Below the pieces are notes generated by a model. It was given only the letters and a program-made list of their open reading frames with translations, was not told the origin of the DNA and ran no database searches. Made by a program: the position numbers and the translations under genes. Below, piece by piece: positions 43,875 to 53,618 of a DNA stretch of 64,000 nt; position 1 is the stretch's first letter; each line of letters opens with the position of its first letter. The DNA comes from Oxalobacteraceae sp. CFBP 13730 (GTDB lineage: Bacteria; Pseudomonadota; Gammaproteobacteria; Burkholderiales; Burkholderiaceae_D): NCBI GenBank assembly GCA_014841835.1, contig JACYUQ010000003.1, forward strand, positions 434,001-498,000, read 5' to 3'.

Positions 43875-44936
43875 TCACTCCTTGGGCACAGGTGAGCGCT
43901 TCGTCATCGGCTCATACCAAAGTTCGGTGATGTGCCGGCCTGCGCCATTTGTTATGTCGTTGTGGACATGTACAACCACGTCAACCACCAGATACAGCAA
44001 ACGTCGAATCACCGCGTCGGGAAGAGTGCGGCCCTGACGGTTTTGCAGAACCATTAAAGCCAGCCGCTCGAAAGTCAGAGCACATGAGCCAGCGTGGCAA
44101 CTGGTAATGCTTCCGCCATGGCCCGATGCTGCGACGTTGATGAAGTCGAAAGTTTCGCCGCCGCGCAACTCGGCAAGCAGAATGCGCGTCGGCTTCATGC
44201 GAAGGCAGCTTTTGAGCAACGACGCTGCGGTGACCGAAAAGTTTTCTTCTTCTTTGGCCTCGCTCGGATAAAACAAATGAACGTGATTCGGATGGCTAGG
44301 CAAAAACAGCTCAGGCACGTCTTCAATCGTGATGATCCGTTGATCGTTCGGAATCTCCTGCATCAGGGCTTTCATGAAGGTGGTTTTACCGGAGCCTGTC
44401 TCGCCCGCGACCACGATCACTTTCTCGAGCTGCACCGCGCGTCGCAGGAACTCGACATAATTGCCGTCTTCCTTAAGCCGATTCAGCTCCTTTTCCTGGT
44501 CGGTCAAGTCACCCTTGAGTGGCTTGATATGTTCAAAGAATCCCTGTTGTTCATAATCGGCCAGTGTTCGCACGCTGAACGATGGCTTGCGGATCGTGAC
44601 GGACACCGTCCCATGTTCGCAAGCGGGTGGCAGGACGATTTGGACACGTTCGCCACCCGGCATGATAGCTGACAGTATCGGCCGGTTTTCCGAGACATCG
44701 TTGCTGGAATACTTGGCGACCGCAGTTGCTAGGGAAATCAGATGAGCTTGAGTCAGCTCAGGGACTTCATGCCGTTCCCAAACGTTTTGACGCTCACAAA
44801 AAACTTCCCCAGGACGATTCACGCATACTTCTGTGATAGCCGGATCATCCATCCATTTTTTGGCAAAACCCAACAGGTAGTTGACAGAAGCGGCCCGGTC
44901 AAACGTTGGCAGATAATCGTTACTTGGCTGCGACAT
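43875..44936 (-). CDS. virB11: T4SS ATPase VirB11
   Basis: 353 residues. Walker A GETGSGKTTFMKAL, the His-box HLFYPSEAKEE/TSCHAGSC region and the RILLAELRGGETFDFINVAASGH segment (Walker B-like) are as in VirB11/PilT-class hexameric ATPases that power pilus assembly and substrate passage. It overlaps virB10 by 17 bases (virB10 stop at 44920) and is the last classical vir gene before virD4. Confidence 0.95.
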   Translation of the reverse strand: MSQPSNDYLPTFDRAASVNYLLGFAKKWMDDPAITEVCVNRPGEVFCERQNVWERHEVPELTQAHLISLATAVAKYSSNDVSENRPILSAIMPGGERVQIVLPPACEHGTVSVTIRKPSFSVRTLADYEQQGFFEHIKPLKGDLTDQEKELNRLKEDGNYVEFLRRAVQLEKVIVVAGETGSGKTTFMKALMQEIPNDQRIITIEDVPELFLPSHPNHVHLFYPSEAKEEENFSVTAASLLKSCLRMKPTRILLAELRGGETFDFINVAASGHGGSITSCHAGSCALTFERLALMVLQNRQGRTLPDAVIRRLLYLVVDVVVHVHNDITNGAGRHITELWYEPMTKRSPVPKE

Positions 44937-46083
44937 CGTACACGCTCGAAAAGTCCAGATCGCGTGCGACGTAGATGCCTACTTGCTCGCCTTGATTCTT
45001 ATAAAGAGTAGGTGGAATGTTGATTGTGTTCTTCAGTGCTTCCGCAGCCATGTCCGATGTCGCATTGCCAGTACTGTTGAAATTAAACTGCCCGCCACTC
45101 CCACTCCCACTGTTTTGTGTCAATCCATTAGCCACGTCGTCTACCAGACTCAGCATCAACGCACCACCAAACCGTTGCCAGAAGTGGTTGTCGACATAGC
45201 CGGGAACACCTGCCCCGCCGAGTTGATCTGTGCCCGGCGAATCAAGCGGAATCACGATGCCATTAGGCGTTTTGATACGACTCCACAGCACAAAGATACG
45301 GGCCATCCCTTGGCGCATGTTGGCCTTGTATTCACCAGTAACTGTCGAGCCGCGTTCAATTAAAAGCACTTTGCCGTTGTCGCTATATATGCTGCGGGTG
45401 ATCACGCAGGCCGTCATACCCGGTACTGTTGAGTCGAGGCGAGTTTGTAGCGAGCAATCAATAAAGCTACCTTTGGCTAACAGGAAATTGCGGTTACCAA
45501 GCATGCCGGCCTTGCGTGCGCCGGTACGGGTTGACGTCAACATTTCGCCCATGCCACCACCCGTTCCCCCGTCGCCGCCCGCAGCGGCAGGAGGCGTACC
45601 CTCGCTACTATCGTCGTCCGCAGTTGTCTTTGCCGAAACGGCCATAAGTGATGAACCTGATTTATCCAGTGCAGGGGCTGGCCGCGCATTAGCTGCCCCC
45701 GGAGCAGAAGCAGACCCAGGTAGTGCCGGTGCCCCGGCGACAGGTACAGCCGCGATGCCGTCAACTTCGAGCGCAGGAACAACAGGTGTTCCACCTGGTA
45801 ATGCTGGCGCGACACCTACCACCGGCGACTCTTGGAATGTCCGTTCTGGCACTGAGTTAGTAAGCTGCAAATCTTTCTGCACTGTCGCTGCGCTGGCCTT
45901 GGCAGCGTTTCTCTGGTATTTCCAATAACCGATACCAACTGCGGCCGCGACGATCAGCAACAGCACAATCACGATAAGACCACGCTTTGCAGTCGACGGG
46001 CGGGTATCGTTCACACTTGGCATGCCGCGTTCTTCGCCAGGCAGTACATCCACAGTTTGGTCGACGTTAGGTTGATTGCTCAT
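44920..46083 (-). CDS. virB10: T4SS core-channel protein VirB10
   Basis: 387 residues. Cytoplasmic N-terminus, one transmembrane helix (GLIVIVLLLIVAAAVGIGYW, about 35-54), a Pro/Ala-rich periplasmic linker (about 95-140) and the TrbI-type beta-barrel domain (LAKGSFIDCSLQTRLDSTVPGMTACVI ... GTDQLGGAGVPGYVDNHFWQRFGGALMLSLVDDV). It spans both membranes and gates the outer pore with VirB7 and VirB9. Overlaps virB9 by four bases. Confidence 0.95.
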   Translation of the reverse strand: MSNQPNVDQTVDVLPGEERGMPSVNDTRPSTAKRGLIVIVLLLIVAAAVGIGYWKYQRNAAKASAATVQKDLQLTNSVPERTFQESPVVGVAPALPGGTPVVPALEVDGIAAVPVAGAPALPGSASAPGAANARPAPALDKSGSSLMAVSAKTTADDDSSEGTPPAAAGGDGGTGGGMGEMLTSTRTGARKAGMLGNRNFLLAKGSFIDCSLQTRLDSTVPGMTACVITRSIYSDNGKVLLIERGSTVTGEYKANMRQGMARIFVLWSRIKTPNGIVIPLDSPGTDQLGGAGVPGYVDNHFWQRFGGALMLSLVDDVANGLTQNSGSGSGGQFNFNSTGNATSDMAAEALKNTINIPPTLYKNQGEQVGIYVARDLDFSSVYDVAAK

Positions 46084-46955
46084 TGGTTATTCTCCCCGGA
46101 TTTAAGGACACGTTTGACACCAGGCACCGTTGTACCGTCACTTGCGGGAACGCCGTCGGGATCGAAGCTATCGTTGTAGATACCGACGACTGCACTACCG
46201 AGCCGCAGAACAAATTCTTTAGACACACGTTGCAGAACCAGCGTATCGGGCACTGTCGGGTCAATATGGCTATTGACCAGGCTTTCGGTTTTGTCGGCCG
46301 CTACCAGAAACGCAGATGGAAAATCCCGGTTGTTCGGGAATTTAAGGTAAGTGAAACGGCCATCGTCATACGCCATGGTCGGAGCAATATTTTCGGAATT
46401 GTCACCAATTTGCATTGAGTAATTCCAGTTGCGTGGTTCAGGTTTGACATCAAGCTTTGCTTGCGCGCGCTGCTTCTCACCGAGTGCCTTTGCTGCCGCC
46501 AATTCTTCAACCGGATACCTGTATTCGACACGGTAAGCCACCCGACTAGCGGGCGCTTTGCCGCTGTTGGTACCCGGCATCAACTGGAGGTCGATGTCAT
46601 ACATGCGCAAATTGGTTGTCACCATCAAATTTGTGTCCCATTTGCCGGCTTCCGGCGCCATCGATGGCATGCCCTGATCACCTTTGACGGACTTTGGTTT
46701 GATGTAGAGGATATTGCGTCGGTCGGAGAATTCCCACCCTTGAGTGAAGCCCGATGCGACATCGAGAATGGTTTCGCCAGGGGCGAACACAATTCGGGTT
46801 CCCAGGCCGGCCAAGGCGCGCACTACAACGACATCGCCAGCGTTGTAGTTCACGTACTGGATGCGGTTGTCAAACTTGGAGCTTTGCGGCACGTCAGCCG
46901 CATGAGTGGCGCCGAAAGATATCGACAGCGCTATAACAAGGGCCAGGCGTTTCAT
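46080..46955 (-). CDS. virB9: T4SS outer-membrane complex protein VirB9
   Basis: 291 residues with a signal peptide (MKRLALVIALSISFGATHA). TrbG/CagX-type pattern: DNRIQYVNYNAGDVVVVRALAGLGTRIVFAPGETI, GWEFSDRRNILYIKP and the C-terminal NWNYSMQIG ... APTMAYDDGRFTYLKFPNNRDFPSAFLV ... VSKEFVLRLGSAVVGIYN. It forms the outer-membrane core with VirB7 and VirB10. Overlaps virB8 by four bases. Confidence 0.95.
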   Translation of the reverse strand: MKRLALVIALSISFGATHAADVPQSSKFDNRIQYVNYNAGDVVVVRALAGLGTRIVFAPGETILDVASGFTQGWEFSDRRNILYIKPKSVKGDQGMPSMAPEAGKWDTNLMVTTNLRMYDIDLQLMPGTNSGKAPASRVAYRVEYRYPVEELAAAKALGEKQRAQAKLDVKPEPRNWNYSMQIGDNSENIAPTMAYDDGRFTYLKFPNNRDFPSAFLVAADKTESLVNSHIDPTVPDTLVLQRVSKEFVLRLGSAVVGIYNDSFDPDGVPASDGTTVPGVKRVLKSGENNQ

Positions 46956-47665
46956 TGGACGCTTCCGATCATTTCAGGGTCAACACGATAACTCAGCACT
47001 TGAAATCCGAAAGGATTCACCAGGCGCGCACTTTCCTTGATGAGTGCAGTACTGCGATACTCATAAGCGACCGTTGCGACCCACTTGGTTACTGTGCCCG
47101 GCGATGCCTCTTGGTCGACTCGCTTCGTTGTTTTGATAAAGCGAACCGTTCCGGTATTTTTGCCGGAGGGAACCACACTGACGATTTCAACTGTCGAGCG
47201 CACGGCTTTTCCGAATGTTTTGTCGAGCGCATCCTTGCCCTCAAACTGCTGCGCGTATCCCTGGCCCACATGTGGGGACGACAGCAAGCCTACAGTATTG
47301 TAGTCACGCTGGAGCGTGTACCAGTCGTACGTCTCGCGGGCACGGGTATACTGGGCGAGCCAGTATTTATCCATGACTTCGTCGCCTGTCACTTTTTTGT
47401 CTACCATCGAGGTGACGATATCCGGCACACCTGTGGAGTTATCAACCCGAACAACGTAAGGGATTGATTCTTTCAGTGGCATCATCATCGCAATTGCCGC
47501 GACTGCCAAGATTGTCACGCCTACCGAACAGCCAGCGATGCGCCATGCCCTGCGCTCCGATTTCTCGACGGCTAAGAGGCGCGACGATTCCCAATTCACG
47601 GCCGCTTGAAAGAGGTCATTCTTTTCTTCTGTCGGCGTTTCAATATGTGGTTTCTTTCCGAACAT
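46952..47665 (-). CDS. virB8: T4SS inner-membrane assembly factor VirB8
   Basis: 237 residues from the ATG at 47665; the longer frame overlaps virB7 and lacks support. One transmembrane helix (about 43-65) and a periplasmic NTF2-like domain with YWLAQYTRARETYDWYTLQRDYNTVGLLSSP and the conserved end NPFGFQVLSYRVDPEM. It nucleates the assembly of the other Vir proteins. Four bases of overlap with virB9. Confidence 0.94.
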   Translation of the reverse strand: MFGKKPHIETPTEEKNDLFQAAVNWESSRLLAVEKSERRAWRIAGCSVGVTILAVAAIAMMMPLKESIPYVVRVDNSTGVPDIVTSMVDKKVTGDEVMDKYWLAQYTRARETYDWYTLQRDYNTVGLLSSPHVGQGYAQQFEGKDALDKTFGKAVRSTVEIVSVVPSGKNTGTVRFIKTTKRVDQEASPGTVTKWVATVAYEYRSTALIKESARLVNPFGFQVLSYRVDPEMIGSVQ

Positions 47666-47669
47666 GCTA

Positions 47670-47834
47670 TTACTCCCCTTTAAGACCGTTTGTATTCTGA
47701 TTAGGAGCCTGCGGATGGGGCTCTTGCTGATTGATCTTGATGCGTGGCTTACCTTCAAGAGAAGGCAATACCGCATTGTTAGCAGCACAGCCAGCGATGC
47801 TGACAGCTAGCAACAGGACGACGAATTTTCTCAC
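47670..47834 (-). CDS. virB7: T4SS lipoprotein VirB7 (54 residues)
   Basis: The product starts MRKFVVLLLAVSIAGCAAN at a GTG, with lipobox IAGC, and continues with PRIKINQQEPHPQAPNQN to a stop four bases before virB8. AAGGAC lies about ten bases upstream of the GTG. Length, lipobox and place directly before virB8-virB9-virB10 identify it as VirB7, which anchors the VirB9/VirB10 core to the outer membrane. It is the first gene behind the operator-like site at 47891-47909 and a TATAAT box. Confidence 0.85.
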   Translation of the reverse strand: MRKFVVLLLAVSIAGCAANNAVLPSLEGKPRIKINQQEPHPQAPNQNTNGLKGE

Positions 47835-47890
47835 AGCTACTTGTCCTTAAACGGTATAGGCGCACAGGCCAAATTATACTATCTTCGCAT

Positions 47891-47909
47891 CCAAAATTAC
47901 CCATCTTGG
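47891..47909. promoter_or_regulatory. CCAA-N11-TTGG site and promoter of the virB7-virD4 unit
   Basis: CCAAAATTACCCATCTTGG. On the minus strand the site is followed after 12 bases by TATAAT (about 47873-47878), then the virB7 start. The same 12-base distance occurs at the virB2 promoter. Confidence 0.7.
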
Positions 47910-47970
47910 TATTGCTTAGACGAAAAAAAACCGCCCTGCTTATCGAAATCAGAGCGGTGTATGTTACTTT

Positions 47971-49056
47971 TTAGCTGTTCCCTTTTGCTTTACCCCAGTT
48001 TTTACCCATGTTTTGCATGACGTGTTGGCGATAGGCCGGATTCCACATCGTGTTACCTGCCATCATGTGACTGCTTGCCCGAGCGGTTACCCTTTGTCCT
48101 GAGGCCAGATCATGCCGTGTCTTGATGGGATTAACCATGTTGCCAGCACCTTTTGCAATGCTCATACCAGCGGTAACGGGTGATATCAAATGGCGGATGC
48201 CCATTGCGGCCATTGAAACGCCACCGGCAAGACCGGATGCTATGCCACCTGCTTGCAAGATGATCCAGATTAACACGCCTGTAACAGCTGCAATTTCGAG
48301 TGAGGCACGCATTGGACTGTGACCCGCTGGATTAGAGACATCGGCAAGATCAATGAAGGAATCAAATGATGCAACCGCGAACGCCATAATAATAGCCATG
48401 ATAACGATAGTAATGGTGTAATTCATCACCTGGGAGAACCAACTATCGAAAAACCGTGCCGTTACCGGAAACATAAGCGAAACAATAAAGAGAGGGCCAA
48501 TACTGAAAACAATAGCTAGTGAAAATTTGGCAACGATAATCATCGCACCACCGAGAGCCATCACCAAGATTACGCAAACTCCAATGGTCATTCCTGCGCC
48601 AAACCAACTAATTGCAGCCCCGATATCCCAGTCCGCATCACTAGCACGCTTAAAACATGTTCCTGCAAGTTCCAATCCCTTACCTAATGATTCATCCAGC
48701 ATTTGATAGGTGCTTGCAGCTTCTTTACCAGCGCCTTTCATCGAGACTGATTGTACCAACCCTTCTTCAAGCCCCTTTAAAGCACCTACCACGTTTTCTG
48801 TATAGCCATCTGCGGTAAGTGCAAAGAAAGCAATAATAATAATTTTGATGCATTGCTTAACAAATGTCCAGAAGGGTGACTCAACAGCACCTGTCGCAAT
48901 TCCATAACCAGTTAAGGTAATATAAAGCGTAACACCAGTCAGAACCACTAATTGCAGGGCCAACATCAAATTATTAGCTGTTGGAGTTACAAAACTATCG
49001 GTAGCGTTCTGAATCGACGCGCCAATAAATCTAAAAACTTCTGGATTTTCAAACAT
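47971..49056 (-). CDS. virB6: T4SS inner-membrane channel protein VirB6
   Basis: 361 residues with five to six hydrophobic helices, as in TrbL/VirB6: LALQLVVLTGVTLYITLTGYGIATG, FVKQCIKIIIIAFFALTADGY, MTIGVCVILVMALGGAMIIVA, LAIVFSIGPLFIVSLMFPVTARFFDSWFSQVMNYTITIVIMAIIMAFAV, and a helix near 250-275. A Trp-rich cytosolic tail closes it. It forms part of the inner-membrane passage. Preceded by eexN, as in pKM101-type systems; 133 bp separate its stop from the next promoter. Confidence 0.93.
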   Translation of the reverse strand: MFENPEVFRFIGASIQNATDSFVTPTANNLMLALQLVVLTGVTLYITLTGYGIATGAVESPFWTFVKQCIKIIIIAFFALTADGYTENVVGALKGLEEGLVQSVSMKGAGKEAASTYQMLDESLGKGLELAGTCFKRASDADWDIGAAISWFGAGMTIGVCVILVMALGGAMIIVAKFSLAIVFSIGPLFIVSLMFPVTARFFDSWFSQVMNYTITIVIMAIIMAFAVASFDSFIDLADVSNPAGHSPMRASLEIAAVTGVLIWIILQAGGIASGLAGGVSMAAMGIRHLISPVTAGMSIAKGAGNMVNPIKTRHDLASGQRVTARASSHMMAGNTMWNPAYRQHVMQNMGKNWGKAKGNS

Positions 49057-49088
49057 ATCAACCCTATTGTTTGAGCGTGCTATTTGTT

Positions 49089-49358
49089 CTAGAAGGTCAA
49101 AGGCTTAGGCTTGATTGCTTTGTTTGAGTCTCCCATAGACAATTGTTTATCCGCTAATTTAGCATTAACACAGTTAGGTGTCGCAGCTAGTTCACCTGGG
49201 TTGTTTTTGCATTTCTCTAGAACTTCTTTTAGCTCAGCGTGATGCGATTTGTACCAATCGACGGTTTGTGTAGGCTCCGAAAGTTTTTTATCCCCACAGC
49301 CCACCAAAAAGGAAAGCGTTCCGATTATTGTAAAAATTAATACGTTTTTTTTCATCAT
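49089..49358 (-). CDS. eexN: EexN-family entry-exclusion lipoprotein
   Basis: 89 residues. Lipobox LVGC (LSFLVGCGDKK) and the family signature TVDWYKSHHAELKEVLEKCKNNPGELAATPNCVNAKLA. EexN proteins of pKM101-like plasmids prevent uptake of the same plasmid by a cell that already has it. Its place between virB5 and virB6 is the same as in those plasmids, which argues that the island descends from a conjugative element even though no relaxase is seen. Confidence 0.88.
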   Translation of the reverse strand: MMKKNVLIFTIIGTLSFLVGCGDKKLSEPTQTVDWYKSHHAELKEVLEKCKNNPGELAATPNCVNAKLADKQLSMGDSNKAIKPKPLTF

Positions 49359-49441
49359 ATTTTTCCTAAAGGACGATTATACGGTGTACAACCGTCCGTA
49401 AATTCCTAATCCTTAGTAGCTTTCGAATACCCGAAGATCGA

Positions 49442-50152
49442 TTATTTAAAAGTCAGCGGTTGTGGTCTGAGGGCACGTTGTGACGAGAATTGCTGAGCAT
49501 TCATTTCTTTTATGCGTTGCTGCTGGACTTTTTCTTCAGCATCGGCAACCATTTTGTAAAGCTGCAACTTGGTTTGCTCATTTTGAATATTGGCTTGTTC
49601 AGCAGCGATGCGCCCTTGCAATTCAGCAATAGCCTTCGGATCATTGGTTTCGTTAATTTTTCCCATAAGCTGATCGATTTGCCCGATCCTGCTTTTTGCC
49701 TTGTCATATGCGTCCAAAGCAAAGCCTTGGTCCTGAGACGCTTTGACGGCCATTGCTTCGCACGCTTTTCGATAATCCACGTTCACTGACGAGGCGCAGC
49801 TATCGAATACACGGTTTGCTCCATACACGGAAGCTCCGCGCCCGCTCAATCCGGAATATCCGCCCTTTTTCACTGAATCGTAGACGCCTTGCCAGTCATT
49901 CGGCAGGTAATCCCGAAGCGCAGGATTATTCATGATATTACCTAGGTTGCGGGTTCCGGTCACGGATTGATACTGCTGCTTCTGTTGCTCGATCTGACTC
50001 ACCATTTGGTCATACTGCATTTTCCATTTCGCTATCGTTTCGATTTGGGATGCCGTATGACGCGCGATAGCAGCCCCGTCGGTCACAGGAATTTGTGCAA
50101 AGCTTACTGATGCAAGACTCGACAGCGCGATACCTACAAGAACTTTTTTCAT
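49442..50152 (-). CDS. virB5: T4SS minor pilus protein VirB5
   Basis: 236 residues with a signal peptide (MKKVLVGIALSSLASVSFAQ). The mature protein is largely helical and Gln-rich: IARHTASQIETIAKWKMQYDQMVSQIEQQKQQYQSVTGTRNLGNIMNNP and a long C-terminal coiled coil. VirB5/TraC proteins sit at the pilus tip and mediate contact with target cells. Six bases after virB4. Confidence 0.9.
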   Translation of the reverse strand: MKKVLVGIALSSLASVSFAQIPVTDGAAIARHTASQIETIAKWKMQYDQMVSQIEQQKQQYQSVTGTRNLGNIMNNPALRDYLPNDWQGVYDSVKKGGYSGLSGRGASVYGANRVFDSCASSVNVDYRKACEAMAVKASQDQGFALDAYDKAKSRIGQIDQLMGKINETNDPKAIAELQGRIAAEQANIQNEQTKLQLYKMVADAEEKVQQQRIKEMNAQQFSSQRALRPQPLTFK

Positions 50153-50157
50153 AGCTA

Positions 50158-52641
50158 TTACCTCACCATATGAAGTTTGGAAGATGCCACGCGCGCCTTA
50201 CGACGTTCGTGGAACACTGGAAGCCAATCGTTGGGGTTGTCGCCAACCTCCGCAATGACTTCATCGAGCAGATCGTTGTTATCGATGCTGCCCGACAAGA
50301 TCGCCAGTTCATCATTGAACCCGCCAAGGTCCAACTGCCCAATCATGGACGTATGACCCTGTTTGATCAAGAACATGCGACTTTCTTCGCCTAAGCTGCG
50401 GATAATCTCAAATTCCGCAACTGACACTTTGAACCCCTCGGTGTATTCGATGAAGTCAGCCTTCGGGTTCGGCAAATATATTTCTGTCGCTACCTGCTGA
50501 ACCAGGGAGGCGGCAATTTTCGACTTCAACAAGCTGCTCGGCATTTGTGTTGCGAAAACACCTAGACCATTTTGTTTTCGGATCGTCAATTGCTTGTTTC
50601 CGGCGAATTCTGCGAACGCTTCGTCGTCAACCCATTTCCACGCCTCATCCATGAAATAAATGAAGCGCCGGCCGTCAATGACACTTTCCATGCGATGTAA
50701 CAAGTACATGGAAATCGGTGTGCGCACATCGGGATTATCAAGGAAATCAGTACCGTCAAAACCGTAATTGGTGTGCGTTGTGAAGTCCACCTCATCGCGT
50801 GGGCAGTCAAATACCCAAGCGAATGGGCCGATCTTGCCTCGTCCGTCGTCATAACACCAGCGTGCAAGACGCTTCGCTACGCTGTTCTCGCGGTCCTCTT
50901 TATCGGTACCTTCGGTAATGTTTTGCAAAACTGTTGAAAGCCGGCGCAGCGGCATCGACATATTCATGACAGTACGCACCGCCTGACTGATGCGATACTC
51001 ATCGGTAGTCGTTACCCGACTGTGCTCGGTCGACACCAGCGTTTTAACCAGTCGCTCAATAAACAAAATGTTCGAGTCGGTAGGCTCGATCTGCATCGGG
51101 TTGAACCCGGTCGGGCTGCCATTTTTAACAGACAGGTATTTGCCGCCAATGGCCTTGATACAGGCTTTCGCGCCTTCGTCTTTGTCGAAGAAAACAGTAG
51201 TGAAGCCCAATGGCGCATGTGCCTTGAACTTTTGCGACTGAACCAGGAGCGCATTAAGCATGACCGTCTTACCTGCACCAGACTGGCCGATCATGCGCGT
51301 ATTGCCAAGAACCTTTTTATCGAAACTATCCTCATCACCCTTTGAGTAATGAAAATTGAAGTAAAGCGGTTGTCCCGATGGCGTCTTGAATAGTGTGACG
51401 GCATCCCCCCAAGGGTTGCCATCACGTTTGCCAGCGGTGAAGTTATGCAGGCTCGACAGACCAGCAAAATTTTTGCTGGTCAAGCCGGCCACTCGAGGCC
51501 TATAGCTCCAGTTCGCCGGTAATTGCGCATAGAACGCTGCATCGGTTGCCGTAGCTACCAGCGCAGCCAAAAAGCCCCGGTCTTGAATGATCGTCATTGC
51601 CGAGGTGGTATTGCGGCGAACTTTTTCTACCGACTCGCCAAAAATCATGAGCGAATAATGATATTCACCCATGGTGAATTCGCCTTGAATCAGTTGATCG
51701 ATTGCGACCCTGATTTGTTCGATTTGTGTTGCGCTTCCATCTTCGGCATTTTGGAGTTGTTTTTTTTGTTTCTCCAAGAAATCTTTGCCCTGATTTTTCG
51801 CCATGAAGCTATACGATTGCGTTACGACATATTCGTAATCCTCGTACATTAAACCGTTCAAGATTCCGGGCTCAGTATGAGCGGTGTAGTCCTTGAAATC
51901 CACACATTGCGCAAAACGGGTTTTGGTTGGTGAACGAATCTCGATAGTTTCCGTTCCCACATACACCCAGGCTGTGCCCAAGTATTCGTTCAATGGCGCA
52001 GAAGGCACGCGGACTTTCTGCCATTCACCCGAAATGAGAAAATTCAAGAATGTCAAAGCGTGCGAACAAAGCACGCCATTGTCATCGTCATATGTCGTCA
52101 ATTCTTGCATGCCGTAACGCTTCAAGCTGGATTCAATCTGGTAAGCGATTTCGTCCAGTTTGCGAATGGCAAGCTTCTGGTCATTCATGATCTCCGCATG
52201 TGAGCGGCGTGAGGTCCGGGCGAGCGCCTTATCCATGCGCGTAGGCATCGGGCGGTAAATCACCGTCAGGTATAACTCATTCGCCATCATTCGATAACCG
52301 GCGAAGCTGTCGTAATATTTTTTATCAAACTCACGACAGAAATTGTTCTCAAAAGTCGATTTGAGCCGATCGGAGGTCTGGCGGCGCACTGTGTGCGACC
52401 ACAGAGCAACATGACTCGATCCGATCGAGCGGAATAGCGTATTGAGTTGCTCCTTACGCAACAGCATATCTTCGGGGTCAGCTGTCTCGAAGCTGATACC
52501 GCTCAGCTTCCATATACGCATGAAATCGCCTTCTTTCGTGACAATCGTGTTTGGCGATACATGGCTACTATACGGAACAAAGGGCGCAACCGCCCTTTCG
52601 TGGTTGGTTTCGTTCTGATATTTTGGTTGCGCGGACATCAT
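50158..52641 (-). CDS. virB4: T4SS ATPase VirB4
   Basis: 827 residues. N-terminal CagE/TrbE domain (about 20-380), then an ATPase domain with Walker A GQSGAGKTVMLNAL (about residue 450), Walker B FIYFMDEAWKWVD and the conserved RKQNGLGVFATQMPSSLL. It energises pilus assembly and substrate transfer. Four bases separate it from virB3. Confidence 0.95.
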   Translation of the reverse strand: MMSAQPKYQNETNHERAVAPFVPYSSHVSPNTIVTKEGDFMRIWKLSGISFETADPEDMLLRKEQLNTLFRSIGSSHVALWSHTVRRQTSDRLKSTFENNFCREFDKKYYDSFAGYRMMANELYLTVIYRPMPTRMDKALARTSRRSHAEIMNDQKLAIRKLDEIAYQIESSLKRYGMQELTTYDDDNGVLCSHALTFLNFLISGEWQKVRVPSAPLNEYLGTAWVYVGTETIEIRSPTKTRFAQCVDFKDYTAHTEPGILNGLMYEDYEYVVTQSYSFMAKNQGKDFLEKQKKQLQNAEDGSATQIEQIRVAIDQLIQGEFTMGEYHYSLMIFGESVEKVRRNTTSAMTIIQDRGFLAALVATATDAAFYAQLPANWSYRPRVAGLTSKNFAGLSSLHNFTAGKRDGNPWGDAVTLFKTPSGQPLYFNFHYSKGDEDSFDKKVLGNTRMIGQSGAGKTVMLNALLVQSQKFKAHAPLGFTTVFFDKDEGAKACIKAIGGKYLSVKNGSPTGFNPMQIEPTDSNILFIERLVKTLVSTEHSRVTTTDEYRISQAVRTVMNMSMPLRRLSTVLQNITEGTDKEDRENSVAKRLARWCYDDGRGKIGPFAWVFDCPRDEVDFTTHTNYGFDGTDFLDNPDVRTPISMYLLHRMESVIDGRRFIYFMDEAWKWVDDEAFAEFAGNKQLTIRKQNGLGVFATQMPSSLLKSKIAASLVQQVATEIYLPNPKADFIEYTEGFKVSVAEFEIIRSLGEESRMFLIKQGHTSMIGQLDLGGFNDELAILSGSIDNNDLLDEVIAEVGDNPNDWLPVFHERRKARVASSKLHMVR

Positions 52642-52645
52642 TGCC

Positions 52646-52969
52646 TCACTTACGTTTCTTAAACGCGAAAGGGCTGTAGGCTGAGGCTTTCCAGAACTTC
52701 CCGTTATGGTTGTAATTCACTCCCCGGAACAACAATTTCAAGCCCAGGAGCCTAAATTGCTGATCATCGGCTTTGGTAATTTGACGCATCGTCAAAATTA
52801 TTGGGAGCAGTAGAAAGACAAGTAAAATTGTTGTCCAAACTGCCAAAAGGATCACCACGACCGTTACAGCAGCCAGCGGCACCAACGGTACGCCAAACAT
52901 CATTGCGGGTCGCGTGCAGCCCTTGAACAGTGGGTCACGCGGGTCAAATTCATCCATTGGTGCCGACAC
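52646..52969 (-). CDS. virB3: T4SS protein VirB3
   Basis: 107 residues from a GTG with AGGAG six bases upstream. The DPLFKGCTRPAMMFGVPLVPLAAV start and a hydrophobic helical pair are typical of VirB3, a small inner-membrane partner of VirB4. Nine bases after virB2. Confidence 0.92.
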   Translation of the reverse strand: MSAPMDEFDPRDPLFKGCTRPAMMFGVPLVPLAAVTVVVILLAVWTTILLVFLLLPIILTMRQITKADDQQFRLLGLKLLFRGVNYNHNGKFWKASAYSPFAFKKRK

Positions 52970-52978
52970 AGCCGCTCC

Positions 52979-53281
52979 TTACGCCAGCAGATAGCCAGCC
53001 AGCTCGGCCGCGCCACCAATCAACAGACCACCGGCCAGGATTTTGCCGCATTCGGCCATGTCAGCGTTTTTAAACAGGAACTTGTAGCCTGCCCACATGA
53101 TGGCAACCGTAACCACACCAATCGAAATTCCACGAAGCACAACCAGCACGTTCTCAACGAAGGTGTTGACTTTTTCCAGTCCACCCTGTGCGAAAGCAGG
53201 CTCAGCGGCAACCAGGGCGAGGCCCAGGACGAGCGCTGTCATGCCGATAGATTTGGTCGAATAGTTGTTACTTTTGATCAT
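52979..53281 (-). CDS. virB2: T4SS major pilin VirB2
   Basis: 100 residues from the ATG at 53281, with AAGGAT upstream. Signal peptide ends at PAFAQ. The mature pilin has two hydrophobic helices (ENVLVVLRGISIGVVTVAIMWAGYKFLF and GKILAGGLLIGGAAELAGYLLA) joined by the positively charged/acidic loop KNADMAECG, as in VirB2/TrbC. First gene behind the operator-like site at 53421-53439. Confidence 0.92.
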   Translation of the reverse strand: MIKSNNYSTKSIGMTALVLGLALVAAEPAFAQGGLEKVNTFVENVLVVLRGISIGVVTVAIMWAGYKFLFKNADMAECGKILAGGLLIGGAAELAGYLLA

Positions 53282-53420
53282 TTTTTCATCCTTAGAACTC
53301 AGTCTTTGATAGTCAGATTGGCGATTTTTCCAGTGCGCCACCGGGTTTTGAACGTAGAGGCATTCATTGCATAATTAGTTGCTCCCGTTAAATGTTGATT
53401 TAATTATACTGCACAAGAAG

Positions 53421-53439
53421 CCAAAGCATAGTGTCTTGG
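53421..53439. promoter_or_regulatory. CCAA-N11-TTGG site and promoter of the virB2-virB6 unit
   Basis: CCAAAGCATAGTGTCTTGG. On the minus strand it is followed after 12 bases by TATAAT (about 53403-53408), a good -10 box lacking a good -35, so the site probably binds an activator or overlaps the -35 region as repressor target. Confidence 0.7.
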
Positions 53440-53618
53440 CAATCGAATCAACCCTTTTTGGCAGCTATTTTTAGACGCTTGTCGGAACGCTGGCTGGCGT
53501 CGTCCTGGTGCTCACGTCACCCCCGAACCCTCTGCAACCTAACCATTCGCAAGGTCAGCATTACAGCGGAACTGGCGGGAGGTACCGTACCAAGGGCGCG
53601 GCACCGCTGAGAAGGTCA